Shown in pieces: positions 1 to 10,338 of a DNA stretch of 61,959 bases. The stretch is from Planctomycetota bacterium (lineage in GTDB: Bacteria; Planctomycetota; UBA1135; GCA-002686595): the NCBI GenBank assembly GCA_020638875.1, contig JACKHS010000020.1, positions 1-61,959 of the forward strand, in the 5' to 3' direction. The notes beneath the pieces were generated by a model. That model worked only from the letters and a program-made list of their open reading frames with translations. It had not been told where the DNA came from and searched no databases. Positions within the stretch are counted from its first letter, which is position 1. Each line of letters begins with the position of its first letter. The translations under genes were made by a program, and so were the position numbers.

Positions 1-180
1 CAGCCCGGACGATGCACGAACGCGCACGCCAGCCTGCGCAACCGGCCGGCGTCGCCGGCCGCTCGGCCCCTGGCGGCACGACTACAACCGCGTCCGCCCT
101 CCTGGCAGCCTGAACACTCGCGCCCCAATCACTCGGATCGCGGGCTTCGGCTGAACAACCTGCCTGGAAACGACAGCTAG
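1..180. repeat. Dispersed inverted-repeat element, copy 1 (left end at window edge)
   Basis: The first 80 bases match the copy at 47889 almost base for base (AGCCCGGACGAT-CACGAACG, then CCAGCCTGCGCAACCGGCCG). The interior after about position 85 has diverged. The right end, around GAAACGACAGCTAG at 167-180, resembles the right terminus of the 47889 copy (GAATCGACCGGGCTAG). The CTAG supplies the TAG stop of the gene at 177. No coding capacity is seen. The inferred nature is a small non-autonomous mobile or palindromic element. The right boundary is less certain than the left. Confidence 0.55.
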
Positions 181-1118
181 CGCGGCGTCGGCGGGCCGGG
201 GAAGACCAGCTCGTGCGGGTGCGGCCGCGGCGCGACGGCCGCCGGGCGCACCGCGACGGGCAGCCAGGCGTCGAGCACGCCTTGCGGCGCGACGACGTGC
301 GCACGCGCGCGGCGCAGCGGCGGGTCGCCGCTGTCGAGCCGCACCGCGCCGGGGATCTCCCAGCGCGCGAGGCGCAGGCCCGCGGCGCGCGCGGCCCCGA
401 GCACCGCGTAGCCCTCGAAGCCCGTCGAGGCGACGAAGGCGATCGACTGTCGCGCCGTGCCCTCGCCCGTGTCGAGCTCGAGCTCCGCGCGCGGTCCGCT
501 CTCGCTCAGCGTCCCGTCCCCGAGGCGCACGCCGCTGCCGGGCTCGGCGCCGCGCGGCGTCACGAAGACGCCGTCGGGCGCGATCCAGGCCGTGCCCTCG
601 AAGCGGTGCAGGAGCTGCAGGCCGATCCACTCGGACTGGCTCGACAGCGTCGGGAAGTAGCGCGCGTCGCCGTCCTCGCCGATGCGGAAGACGAAGCGTT
701 GCTCCGCGCCCGGCGCGAGCGCCTCGGCGGCGGCGTCCGCGGCCTCCCGGGTGGCGGCCGGGCGCAGCTTGCCGTGCTCGTCCAGCGGCAGCAGCCGCCC
801 GCCCGCGATCACGACCCACTCGCCGGCGTGGGCCTCGAACAGCGCCTCGCGCCGGCGCAGGTAGTCCTGCTCGTAGGCGCGCTGGTTCTCCGCGCGGGCG
901 AGCTCGACGCGCTGCGCGTAGCCGAGCGGCGTGCCCGGGGCCTGCGGCGGGTTGCGCAGGGCGCGGCAGAACTCGCAGTCCGCGCCGCCGGGGCCGTCGT
1001 CGAAGGGCGGCGCCTGCCCGGGGCTCGCCGGCGGCGGCGTGCTGCCGGGCGAGGCGGGCGGGGCCTGGAGCGCGAGGGGAGCGAGGAGGGCGGCGAGGAG
1101 CAGGGCGTGCAGGTGCAT
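177..1118 (-). CDS. Secreted protein of unknown function
   Basis: This 313-residue protein starts at an ATG that opens a clear signal peptide (MHLHALLLAALLAPLALQ). A longer upstream extension in the same frame is arginine-rich noise and was discarded. After a Pro/Gly/Ser-rich linker comes a CEFC motif (DCEFCRALRNPP), then a stretch rich in charged residues suggestive of helix (about 75-110), then a probably beta-rich region with several aromatic Gly motifs (WIGLQLL, GFEGYAVLG). No catalytic signature is recognised. The CxxC could bind a metal or form a disulphide, but this is a guess. The gene stands alone behind the beta-helix gene at 1178. Its TAG stop lies in the CTAG terminus of the repeat at 1-180. 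I do not recognise the family. Confidence 0.7.
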   Translation of the reverse strand: MHLHALLLAALLAPLALQAPPASPGSTPPPASPGQAPPFDDGPGGADCEFCRALRNPPQAPGTPLGYAQRVELARAENQRAYEQDYLRRREALFEAHAGEWVVIAGGRLLPLDEHGKLRPAATREAADAAAEALAPGAEQRFVFRIGEDGDARYFPTLSSQSEWIGLQLLHRFEGTAWIAPDGVFVTPRGAEPGSGVRLGDGTLSESGPRAELELDTGEGTARQSIAFVASTGFEGYAVLGAARAAGLRLARWEIPGAVRLDSGDPPLRRARAHVVAPQGVLDAWLPVAVRPAAVAPRPHPHELVFPGPPTPR

Positions 1119-1177
1119 GGTCGGTACGGGGTCCGTGGTCGCGACCCCAACGGCACGCCCCGCTCCTCTCTTGGAGG

Positions 1178-4111
1178 CTACGGGTGTTCGTAGCAGCCCA
1201 TGTCCACCAGCGGGGGCGTGCCGGTGGCGGCGTCGGGGGCCAGCGCGTCGTCCTTGCGGCGCGGCGTGAGGTCGAGGTCGAGCGGGTTGCGCTCGGCGGT
1301 GTTGCCGTCGAGGTCGGCGTCCACCAGGTCGAGCGCGATCAGCGAGTTGAGCCCGGAGTCGTTCACCGGCGCCCCCGCGAGCGGCCGCAGGTCGTTGTCG
1401 CCGTAGGTCCCGAGCAGGCCGTCGAGGCCGAGCGGCGCGGCGAACTGCGGGTCGACGGCGAGCACGGCGTTGGTCGAGACGTTCGCGTTGACCAGGTGGA
1501 GGCCGGCGACGCCGCCGAACAGGTCCGCGTGGGCCACGGTCAGCGTGGGCGCCGGGTAGGCCGCGTGGCCCTGGCAGGAGAGCTCGCCGCCCGACGTCGC
1601 CGCGTCGTCCCACAGGATCGAGTTGAGCACGTACACCTCGCCCGGCCCGAAGTGCGAGACCGCGCCGCCGGTGACGGACGAGTTGGCGTGGAACGTGCAG
1701 CCGTTGATCTGCGTCTGTGACACCTGGGGCAGGTACGAGACGGTCGAGTAGAGCGCGCCGCCGCGCACGCCGGCCGTGTTGCCCTGGAACAGGCAGTTGG
1801 TGACGTAGGCGATCGAGCCGGTGCTCGACGAGAGGTAGACCGCGCCGCCGCGCTCGAGCGCGGAGCAGCCCTCGAAGCGGCAGTGGCTCAACACGACGGG
1901 CATGTCGCGCGCGTCACCGACGACCGCGCCGCCGACGTTCGAGTCGCAGCTCAGGAAGCTGCAGCCGGCGATCTCGACCGACGGCGTCGTGGGGCCGGTC
2001 GTCGCCGTGATCGCGCCGCCGAACAGGCCGAAGCCGACCGTGTTGGTGGAGCTGCAGTCGACGAACTCGCAGAGCTCCACGCGCGCGCCGCTCGAGGCGA
2101 GCTGGAGCGCGCCGGGGCCCCAGTTCGAGGAGCAGTTCAGGAAGCGGCAGTCGGTGATGCGCGGCGACGTGTACGCGACGTCGATCACGCCGGCGCCGCT
2201 CGTGACCAGCGCGTTGCGGAACGTGATGCCCTGGATGCGCGTGGCGCGCGACTGCTCGCCGTTCCAGAGCTTCAGCGCCGGGCCCTGGGAGGCCAGGTCG
2301 AAGACGCAGTTCGCCGGCCCGTTCTCCGAGCGCAGCACGAGCTCGCGCGTGCCGAAGTCGACGTCGCGGTTCGCGGCGCCGGTGTAGACGCCGTCGCGCA
2401 GCACGATCGTGTCACCGCTGATCGCGGCCGCCATCGCGCTCGTCACGTCGGCGAAGGGCGCGCCCGTGCTGCCGTTGCCGCCCGCGGGTGCGGCCGGGTC
2501 CACCCAGATCGTGCTGGGGCCCTCGCAGGCGTCGAGCACGCCGTTGAGGTTCGCGTCGAGCGCGTCGTTCGCGGCGATCTGGCACGCGTCCGGCACGCCG
2601 TTGCCGTCGCAGTCGGCCGCGCCGCCGCTCGCCACGTCGCACGCGTCCGGCACGCCGTTGCCGTCGCAGTCCTGCGCGAGGCCGCCCGCGATGTCGCAGT
2701 CGTCCGGCACGCCGTTCAGGTCGCAGTCCGCGTCGCACGCGTCGGGCACCAGGTTCGGGCCGCAGTCGGGCACCGTGCCGTCGATGGCCTCGAGCAGGTC
2801 GTTGACCGTGCTGCCGTCGCAGTCCGCGCCGCCGGCGCGCGGGAGCGTGAGCACGTGCCGCGGCGCGCCGAGCTCGCGCGTGCCGGCCGGCGAGATCACC
2901 TCGAGCTGCACGATGCTGGTCGCGTCGGCGCCGAGCAGCGCCGCGCTCGGCAGCGTGAAGAGCACGGTGGCCGTGCCGCTCGCGGGCAGCACCGTCACGG
3001 GCAGGGTGACTCGCGGCGACAGCGCCAGGACGCCGCGCGGCGCGGCGCCGTACGGCGCGAAGTCGAGCTTGTCGCCGAAGTGCGCCCAGACCTTGTCGCC
3101 GGGTTCGCCTTCGAGCTGCAGGCGCACCGTGACGTCGTCGGCGCGCACGGCCGAGACGCCCAGGCACCGCGCGGGCCCGAGCCACGTGACGGGCGGCGCG
3201 ACGCCGGTGTAGGGCTTGCCCGCGACGCCGTCCGGGCCCGCGCCCGGGAGCAAGCTCCGGCCCAGGGCGCCGCCCTGCAGCGCGCAGTCGAACAGGTACG
3301 CGCGCTGGTTGCCGAGCAGCGCGAGCCCGTCGCCGCCGTCGCCGCCGCTCGTGACGATGAAGTCCGTCCCGTCGCCGCCGTCGCCGCCGACGAACAGCGC
3401 ACCCGAAGCGATCACGTCGGCCTGGCTCGCGAGCAGGCCGGGGGCGCCGCTGCCGCCCGCCGTGCCGTTCTGGCCGCCGTCGCCGCCGAGCACCTGCGAG
3501 TCGTAGAGCGCGAGGGGCGAGGCCGTCGCGCGCAGGCCCGCGCCGCCGTCGCCGCCGGCAGCGCAGCAGTCGAACGGGTGCTGGCTGCCGTTGCCGCCGA
3601 CGAGGCTCGAGGCGACGACGAGGACCTGCGCGCACGACTGCACGACGAGCGCGTCCTCGCCCGGCCAGCCCACGACCTGCGGGTCGTCGATGCCGTCGCC
3701 GCCGAGCACCGTGCAGCCGTCGAGGCGCACGTGCCCGTCGCACGAGTCGAGCGCGAGCGCCGGCGAGACCGCGGGCAGCTCGTCGACGTTGTCGGGGCCG
3801 ACGAACACGAGGCCGGAGAGCACGACGCTGCTCGCGGAGGGCACGTGCGCGATGCGCACGGTGCCGTGGACCTGCACGACCTGGCCGGTGGCGGCGTAGA
3901 GGTGCACGCCCTTGCCGTCGAGCGTGAAGCCGTCGTACACGCCGCCGGCGAGCAGCAGCACGTCACCGTCGAGCGCCGCGTCCAGCGCGGCTTGCAGGTC
4001 GTACGCCGGCGTGGCGCCGGGCGTCGAGAGGTTGTGCACGCCCTCGGCGGTGGCGAGCGCGGCGAAGAGCGAGGACAGGGCGAGAGTGGCGAAGGAACGC
4101 AGCACACGCAT
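1178..4111 (-). CDS. Large secreted right-handed beta-helix protein with Asp-rich calcium-type repeats
   Basis: 977 residues. The start is the ATG before MRVLRSFATLALSSLFAAL, a good signal peptide. The reading frame stays open 1.7 kb further upstream but there encodes only Arg-rich shadow sequence across mscS. Residues about 25-300 are Gly-rich beta-helix rungs (LGGDGG, VGGDGGDG). About 430-531 hold five or so DCDGNGVPDACD-type repeats, like thrombospondin type-3 or dockerin calcium loops. The rest is a second parallel beta-helix opening with STIWVDPAAPAGGNGS and ending with the layout typical of choice-of-anchor Q proteins (NSILWDD..., PLAGAPVNDSGLNS, VDMGCYEHP). The likely location is extracellular or surface; the role may be polysaccharide binding or cleavage. 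No catalytic residues can be assigned. The Asp repeats are encoded by near-identical DNA blocks 57 bp apart (about 2585 and 2642). Confidence 0.85.
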   Translation of the reverse strand: MRVLRSFATLALSSLFAALATAEGVHNLSTPGATPAYDLQAALDAALDGDVLLLAGGVYDGFTLDGKGVHLYAATGQVVQVHGTVRIAHVPSASSVVLSGLVFVGPDNVDELPAVSPALALDSCDGHVRLDGCTVLGGDGIDDPQVVGWPGEDALVVQSCAQVLVVASSLVGGNGSQHPFDCCAAGGDGGAGLRATASPLALYDSQVLGGDGGQNGTAGGSGAPGLLASQADVIASGALFVGGDGGDGTDFIVTSGGDGGDGLALLGNQRAYLFDCALQGGALGRSLLPGAGPDGVAGKPYTGVAPPVTWLGPARCLGVSAVRADDVTVRLQLEGEPGDKVWAHFGDKLDFAPYGAAPRGVLALSPRVTLPVTVLPASGTATVLFTLPSAALLGADATSIVQLEVISPAGTRELGAPRHVLTLPRAGGADCDGSTVNDLLEAIDGTVPDCGPNLVPDACDADCDLNGVPDDCDIAGGLAQDCDGNGVPDACDVASGGAADCDGNGVPDACQIAANDALDANLNGVLDACEGPSTIWVDPAAPAGGNGSTGAPFADVTSAMAAAISGDTIVLRDGVYTGAANRDVDFGTRELVLRSENGPANCVFDLASQGPALKLWNGEQSRATRIQGITFRNALVTSGAGVIDVAYTSPRITDCRFLNCSSNWGPGALQLASSGARVELCEFVDCSSTNTVGFGLFGGAITATTGPTTPSVEIAGCSFLSCDSNVGGAVVGDARDMPVVLSHCRFEGCSALERGGAVYLSSSTGSIAYVTNCLFQGNTAGVRGGALYSTVSYLPQVSQTQINGCTFHANSSVTGGAVSHFGPGEVYVLNSILWDDAATSGGELSCQGHAAYPAPTLTVAHADLFGGVAGLHLVNANVSTNAVLAVDPQFAAPLGLDGLLGTYGDNDLRPLAGAPVNDSGLNSLIALDLVDADLDGNTAERNPLDLDLTPRRKDDALAPDAATGTPPLVDMGCYEHP

Positions 4112-4286
4112 GACACGTCTCCTGGGAAGCGGGAGGGGCGAATGGTGTGGGGGGGCGACCTCGATGCTAGACCGCGACGTCGCGTTCGTGTCGGCCCGGG
4201 TCGGATCCCCGGCGGCGCGGGAGCGCTCCATGGGGACCGGGACGTCCGCAGAGGGCGCGGCCGCGCACGCCCCCTGAACGGCGAAA

Positions 4287-4313
4287 CGCCCCGATCCGCG
4301 CGGGATCGGGGCG
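4287..4313 (-). terminator. Terminator of the MscS-family gene
   Basis: A perfect 11-bp inverted repeat (CGCCCCGATCC / GGATCGGGGCG) with a 5-nt GCGCG loop lies 23 nt beyond the stop of the minus-strand channel gene. There is no strong U-tract, as is common in GC-rich genomes. Confidence 0.75.
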
Positions 4314-4335
4314 CCTCGCAGCTCGGGGGAGGGGC

Positions 4336-5604
<1,269 letters not shown>

Positions 5605-5692
5605 GTCTCTCGGGTGGCTGTGCGCGGGCTTCGGGGGCGGCGCGCGGTTCGCGAAGGGCGAGAAAGCGGGCGAAGAGTGTAGCGCCGACGCA

Positions 5693-5735
5693 GCGACGCC
5701 CGGCGCGACCTCCGTGAGATCGCGCCGGGCGTCGC
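5693..5735 (-). terminator. Terminator of ftcD
   Basis: A perfect 16-bp inverted repeat (GCGACGCCCGGCGCGA and its complement) with an 11-nt loop, 21 nt downstream of the ftcD stop on the minus strand. Confidence 0.85.
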
Positions 5736-5756
5736 GTGCGTGGGAGCGCGCAGCGC

Positions 5757-7439
5757 TCAGAGCTTGGCGCGGATCTTCGCCAGGATCTCGCCCTCGCGCG
5801 CCAGCGCGCGCGCCTCCAGCTCGTCCGCGCGACCGACGTACGCGTCACGCGCCGCCGCGTCCTTCAGGTCCTTGCAGTTGATGCGCACGTTGAGGCCCGC
5901 GCCGAACACGGCCGTGCGCACGCACAGCGCGCCGACGCCCGCGTCGGAGAGCGAGGACTGCATGCCGCGCTCGACCATCGCGTCGAGCACCTCCAGCGCG
6001 GCCACCGCCGTCTCCATCACCGCGAGCGGCACCTCGATCGCTCCGCGCGTCGCGCTCTGGATCGCGGCCGCGCGCGCGGCCTTGTCGGCCTCGCTCGCCT
6101 GCGGCAGGCGGAACGCGGCCATGATGGCGTTGAAGGCCTCGGTGTCCTCGTCGACCAGGCGCAGCAGTCGCTCGTGCAGCGCCTTGCCCTTCACGGCCTC
6201 GTCGCTGAACTCCTCCCAGCGCTCGTCCCAGCCGGGCTTGTGGCTGGAGAGGTTCGCGACCATCGTGCCGAGCGCGGCGCCCAGCGCGCCGACGGCGGCC
6301 GACACCGAGCCGCCGCCGGGGGCGACCGACTCCGAGGCCGTCTCCTGCACGAAGCCCTCGAGCGACAGGTCGACGAGGCGCGTTGGCGCGCCCTTGCGCA
6401 GCTTGTACTCGATGATCTTCTCGGCCGGATCGAACGGCGCGAGCTCGTCGAGCCCCATCGACTTGACCGCGATCTTGATCAGTTCGGCGTCGGAGACGCC
6501 CAGCGAGCGCTGTTGCTTGCGCAGGAAGTAGCGGCCCGCGTCGAGCATCGCCGCGAGCGGCAGCAGGCCGACGACCTCCGAGCCCGTCACGCGCACGCCG
6601 CGGTCGCGCGCGCGCTCGCAGCACTCGTCGAAGGCGACGTGCATCGGCGTCACGGCGATGTTGGTGAGGTTCATGGAGATCTGCGCGACGCCGTACTCCT
6701 CGATGTACCAGCCGATGCCCTTGACGCACTTCAGCGAGCCGGGGATCCAGAGCGGCGCGCCGCTCGCGTCGCGCTCGATCTCGCCGGTGATCGGGTTGCC
6801 CTTGCGCTTCTGGCGGCCCTTCTCGCGCACGTCGAAGGCGATCGCGTTGGCGCGTCGCGTCGACGTCGTGTTGAGGTTGACGTTGTAGGCGACCAGGAAG
6901 TCGCGCGCGCCGACCGCGGTGGCGCCGCTGCGCGCGTTGAAGGTCGCGGGGCCGAAGTCCGGCTTCCAGGCGGGGTCGGCGAGCTTCTCGCGCAGGCCCT
7001 CGTACTCGCCCGAGCGCACGCTCGCGAGGTTCTTGCGCCTGGGCTCGCGCGCAGCGCTCTCGTAGCAGTAGATCGTGAGCCCGACCTCCTCGCCGAGCCG
7101 TCGCGCGAGCTCGTGCGCGTACGCGGCCGCCTCCTCCATCGTCACGCCGGCGACGGGCACCAGCGGGCACACGTCCATCGCGCCGAAGCGCGGGTGCTCG
7201 CCGGAGTGCTTCGACATGTCGATCAGCTCGGCGGCCTTGCGTCCGGCGCGCACCGCGGCCTCGATCACCGGCTCCGGCTCGCCGACGAAGGTGACGACGG
7301 TGCGGTTGGTGGCCTTGCCGGGATCGACGTCGAGCAGCTCGACGCCGTCGACGGCCTCGATCTCGGCCGTGATGGCACGGATCAGGTCCATGTCGCGCCC
7401 CTCGCTGAAGTTGGGGACGCACTCGATCAAGCGGGTCAT
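5757..7439 (-). CDS. ftcD: Bifunctional glutamate formiminotransferase / formimino-THF cyclodeaminase
   Basis: 560 residues, close to vertebrate FTCD (about 541). The start is the ATG of MTRLIECVPNFSEGRD, the conserved N-terminus of the family. Upstream in-frame sequence is not conserved. Formiminotransferase N-subdomain: about 1-180 (HPRFGAMDVCPLVPV with the active-site His). C-subdomain: about 181-330 (GPATFNARSGATAVGARDFLVAYNVNL). Cyclodeaminase: about 355-560 (ESVAPGGGSVSAAVGALGAA). The enzyme moves the formimino group from N-formiminoglutamate to tetrahydrofolate and releases ammonia, giving 5,10-methenyl-THF. It normally acts in histidine breakdown, but no hut genes lie nearby. It is cytoplasmic and divergent from the gene at 7597. 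Confidence 0.95.
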   Translation of the reverse strand: MTRLIECVPNFSEGRDMDLIRAITAEIEAVDGVELLDVDPGKATNRTVVTFVGEPEPVIEAAVRAGRKAAELIDMSKHSGEHPRFGAMDVCPLVPVAGVTMEEAAAYAHELARRLGEEVGLTIYCYESAAREPRRKNLASVRSGEYEGLREKLADPAWKPDFGPATFNARSGATAVGARDFLVAYNVNLNTTSTRRANAIAFDVREKGRQKRKGNPITGEIERDASGAPLWIPGSLKCVKGIGWYIEEYGVAQISMNLTNIAVTPMHVAFDECCERARDRGVRVTGSEVVGLLPLAAMLDAGRYFLRKQQRSLGVSDAELIKIAVKSMGLDELAPFDPAEKIIEYKLRKGAPTRLVDLSLEGFVQETASESVAPGGGSVSAAVGALGAALGTMVANLSSHKPGWDERWEEFSDEAVKGKALHERLLRLVDEDTEAFNAIMAAFRLPQASEADKAARAAAIQSATRGAIEVPLAVMETAVAALEVLDAMVERGMQSSLSDAGVGALCVRTAVFGAGLNVRINCKDLKDAAARDAYVGRADELEARALAREGEILAKIRAKL

Positions 7440-7596
7440 GGCGGTGGGGGAGGCTGGGGGTCCGAGCGCGACAAGGTAGTGGATCGCGGCGTCGCCGCGC
7501 TGCCCACGGCGGGATTCCTGCGTCGCGCGCGCTGCGTGTGTAGACCGGCCGGAGGTCATGGGGTATCCCTGGACGGTCCCGCCGCCCCCCAGCGCC

Positions 7597-9051
7597 ATGA
7601 TCCACGCCCAGAGCCTCCTCTGCCTCGCGCTCGCGTTCTCGCCCGGCACGTCCGCCGCGCCGCCGCCCGCGCCGCCGGTCCTCGCCCTCGACGACGTGGA
7701 GAAGGCGCGCGCCGCCGCGCGCGACCGCCTGATCGGCAAGCTGGAGGAGCTGGCCGAGTGGTGCACGAAGAACAAGCTCTTCGCGTCGCGCGTCGGCGTG
7801 TACGAGTCGCTGCTGTACTTCGATCCCGAGCACGACGGCGCGCACCGCGGCCTCGGCTTCAAGAAGGGCAAGAACGGCGAGTGGCTGCCGCCCAAAAAGA
7901 CGCGCGAGCCGAAGGACTGGGACAAGGGCGCGCTCGCCGAGTTCCCCGCGCGGCGCGCCGCGTTGGTGACCGAGTACCGCGACGAGATGCTCGCGCTGCT
8001 GGCGAGCCTCACCGACGCGAGCGACGCCCAGCGTGAGTCGATCTACGCCGACATCCTCTACGCCGACCCCGACGACGCGACGGTGCGGTCGCTGCGCGGC
8101 GAGGTGAAGAAGGACGGCGTGTGGGTGCTCAGCCAGACCACGACGGCCGACACGCGCCGCGCGGCGCTGAGCGCGGTGGTCGTGCAGGCGTTCGAGCAGG
8201 CGCCCGTGCCCCAGAAGGGCGAACCCGAGGGCCGCGAGGTCGCCATCGGCGTGCCCTGGACGGCCGTGATGGTGACGCCCGACGTGCGCGTGCTGTGCAC
8301 CGGCACCGAGGCCGAGGCCGCGCGCATCTCGCGCGCGGTGCACGCCGCGCGGCTCTACTTCAACGCCGCGTTCGGCGTCGAGGCCGAGTACCCGGTCCCG
8401 CTGCGCGTGTTCAGCCTGTCGCGGACGAGCGACAAGCTCGCCTTCCTGATGGGGCACCCCGACATCGACGAGGGCCTGCGCAAGTTCCTGATGGACCTCG
8501 ACGGCTCCGGCATCCCCGGGCACGGCGACCTGGCGCACTGGGGCCCCGACGAGCCGCGACGCCTCGACGGGCTCGTGCGCGAGGCGATCGGCTTCCTCGT
8601 CTCGGACAGCTTCGGCATCGGCACGCAGCAAGGCTGGATCAGCGAGGGCTTCGGCCTCTACATGACCAAGCAACTCGTCGGCACGCGGCTGACGTGGTTC
8701 GTGCGGCCCAGCGACTACCTCACGCCCGAGGAGGACCAGAAGCTCAAGGCGCGCCTGATGGCGTCGGGCTCGAACTGGATGGCCGAGGCGAAGAAGCTGC
8801 TGCCCGTCGGCGAGCACGGCAAGCTGCAGTTCCTGCTCGGCAAGGACGTCAACAAGCTCACGACCATGGACCTCCTGCAGAGCTACGTGCTGGCCGCGTA
8901 CCTGCTCGAGGCCGAGGCCGAGCGCCTGCCCGGCTTGCTGAAGGCCATCGGCGAGGGCGCGACCTCGCAGCAGGCCTTCCAGGACGTGCTCGGCCTGGAC
9001 CTCTTCCAACTCGACGAACGCGCGCGCCGTTGGCTCGCCGAACGTCCCTGA
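7597..9051 (+). CDS. Secreted protein with a decayed gluzincin-peptidase-like core
   Basis: 484 residues from the ATG of MIHAQSLLCLALAFSPGTSA (signal peptide). An in-frame ATG 39 nt upstream would put a Pro-rich stretch before the signal and was rejected. Residues 25-150 are helical with a repeat-like pattern (ESLLYFDPEHDGAHRGLGF, ADILYADPDDATVRSLRGE), as in proteins tracking repeated load or wear domains. The C-terminal half resembles the peptidase-MA fold: WISEGFGLYM (about 347) looks like the WLxEGlAxY helix. Where a zinc HExxH should stand (about 327) there is REAIGFL, so catalysis is unlikely. It is followed after 24 nt by a second secreted protein of similar plan, and the two probably form one transcript. 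The specific role is unknown. Confidence 0.7.
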   Translation: MIHAQSLLCLALAFSPGTSAAPPPAPPVLALDDVEKARAAARDRLIGKLEELAEWCTKNKLFASRVGVYESLLYFDPEHDGAHRGLGFKKGKNGEWLPPKKTREPKDWDKGALAEFPARRAALVTEYRDEMLALLASLTDASDAQRESIYADILYADPDDATVRSLRGEVKKDGVWVLSQTTTADTRRAALSAVVVQAFEQAPVPQKGEPEGREVAIGVPWTAVMVTPDVRVLCTGTEAEAARISRAVHAARLYFNAAFGVEAEYPVPLRVFSLSRTSDKLAFLMGHPDIDEGLRKFLMDLDGSGIPGHGDLAHWGPDEPRRLDGLVREAIGFLVSDSFGIGTQQGWISEGFGLYMTKQLVGTRLTWFVRPSDYLTPEEDQKLKARLMASGSNWMAEAKKLLPVGEHGKLQFLLGKDVNKLTTMDLLQSYVLAAYLLEAEAERLPGLLKAIGEGATSQQAFQDVLGLDLFQLDERARRWLAERP

Positions 9052-9075
9052 GTCGCCCTTCCCCCCCCGCCTGCC

Positions 9076-10284
9076 ATGCTCGCCGCTCTCGCCCTCGCCA
9101 CCCTCGTGCTCGCGCCCGCCGAGGGCGTGACCGTCCACTGGAAGGGCCGCCCGTACGAGGCGACCGCCCTGCCCGCCGAGCTCGGTCGCGGGCCTGCGGC
9201 GGCGCTCGACGCGTGGTCCGCGTGGGCGGCGTCGCACGACTACCGCTTCGACCTGTCGAACGACGGACGCGTGCTGCTCGTCGGTCCGACGCAGAACGGC
9301 AAGGTGAAGCGCCAGCTCACGCTGATCGAAGACACGTGCGAGCTCTTCGACGAGCTGTTCCCCGCGCCGGTGCGCGAGGCCGCGCCGAAGGAGGCCGCGC
9401 CCGCGAGCGAGCCTGCGCCGCCGCACGCGCCGGACGAGCCCGACGACGGCCCTTCGCCCGGCGAGGCGCCCGGCGGCGTGCCGACGGGCGAGGGCGGCGG
9501 CCAGACCGCGAGCAGCTTCAGCTACGAGTGGGGCGCGGGTACCTGGCCCGTGGACACCGAGACCTGCGTGCTGTTCGTGGTCGACGACGAGGAGGACTAC
9601 GGCAGCCTGCTCGACGCGCTCGCGAAGCAGCAGGAGTACCTGAAGGACTGGGTCCGCACCGCGCGCACCTACACCGGCTTCGTGCTCGAGCAGCCGCTCG
9701 CGGCGGCGTACATCGAGAACGCGCGCGGGATGGAGGAGTGGGACGCCGACAACGAGGTCGTGCACCGCGCCGCGCAGCTCCTGATGGTGCGGCGCTTCTC
9801 GCAGCTCCCGTACTGGTTCGTGCAGGGCTTCGCGTGGCACCTCGAGTTCGAGCTGCGCAAGGGCATCTACTGCTACCCGTACCGCGCGAGCTTCGTGTGG
9901 GCCACCGAGCACACCGGCTGGGACGCGGTGCTCAAGACGCGCTACAAGGAGCGCAAGGACGAACCGCTGCGCCTGGAGGACTTCACGCGCTGGCGTCGCG
10001 GCGCCTACGTCGAGGAGCCGGCCAAGGTCTGCTTCGGGCTGGCGCGCTTCCTCGCGCGCTACCACGCGACCGAGCTCACGCCCTTCGCGGAGGAGTTGCG
10101 TCTGTTCCGCGACGCGCACAACCGCGTCGACCACGGCGACGGGACCTGGGAGCGCGTCGTGAACTACGAAGTGCCCGAGGACGAGCTGCTGCGCATGCTG
10201 CAGGCGCACTTCGGCGACGACGTGCTGCTGCAGGCGGCCGAGTTCTTCCGCAAGGGCAAGAGCTACCGCCCGCCGAAGCGCTGA
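9076..10284 (+). CDS. Secreted protein of unknown function, partner of the preceding gene
   Basis: 402 residues with a short signal peptide (MLAALALATLVLAPAEG). A Pro/Glu/Ala-rich linker at about 95-145 separates a small N-terminal domain (VTVHWKGRPYEATALP) from a C-terminal domain. The latter has HRAAQLL (about 229) followed by YWFVQGFAWHLE (about 245). This is the same order of helices as in the upstream protein and in metallopeptidases with HExxH...WxxEG, but again without HExxH. The gene starts 24 nt after its neighbour, so co-expression is likely. It converges on fadE, with a strong hairpin between. The peptidase ancestry is inferred; no function is assigned. Confidence 0.68.
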   Translation: MLAALALATLVLAPAEGVTVHWKGRPYEATALPAELGRGPAAALDAWSAWAASHDYRFDLSNDGRVLLVGPTQNGKVKRQLTLIEDTCELFDELFPAPVREAAPKEAAPASEPAPPHAPDEPDDGPSPGEAPGGVPTGEGGGQTASSFSYEWGAGTWPVDTETCVLFVVDDEEDYGSLLDALAKQQEYLKDWVRTARTYTGFVLEQPLAAAYIENARGMEEWDADNEVVHRAAQLLMVRRFSQLPYWFVQGFAWHLEFELRKGIYCYPYRASFVWATEHTGWDAVLKTRYKERKDEPLRLEDFTRWRRGAYVEEPAKVCFGLARFLARYHATELTPFAEELRLFRDAHNRVDHGDGTWERVVNYEVPEDELLRMLQAHFGDDVLLQAAEFFRKGKSYRPPKR

Positions 10285-10315
10285 GGGCCCGCGCCGGCGT
10301 GCGGCGCGAGCCCTC
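10283..10315. terminator. Bidirectional terminator between convergent genes
   Basis: A nested hairpin: GAGGGC/GCCCTC outside and CGCGCC/GGCGCG inside, overlapping the stop of the plus-strand gene and lying 24 nt beyond the fadE stop. It can serve both strands. Confidence 0.7.
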
Positions 10316-10338
10316 GCAGGAGCGGTGGAACGCGGACG

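Noticed and set aside
1128..1148. Hairpin GGGGTC...GACCCC between the first two genes as a terminator
   Set aside because: Only six base pairs with a 9-nt loop in a GC-rich genome; too weak to call.
7558..7596. Upstream ATG for the secreted protein at 7597
   Set aside because: Would add MGYPWTVPPPPSA before an otherwise ideal signal peptide.
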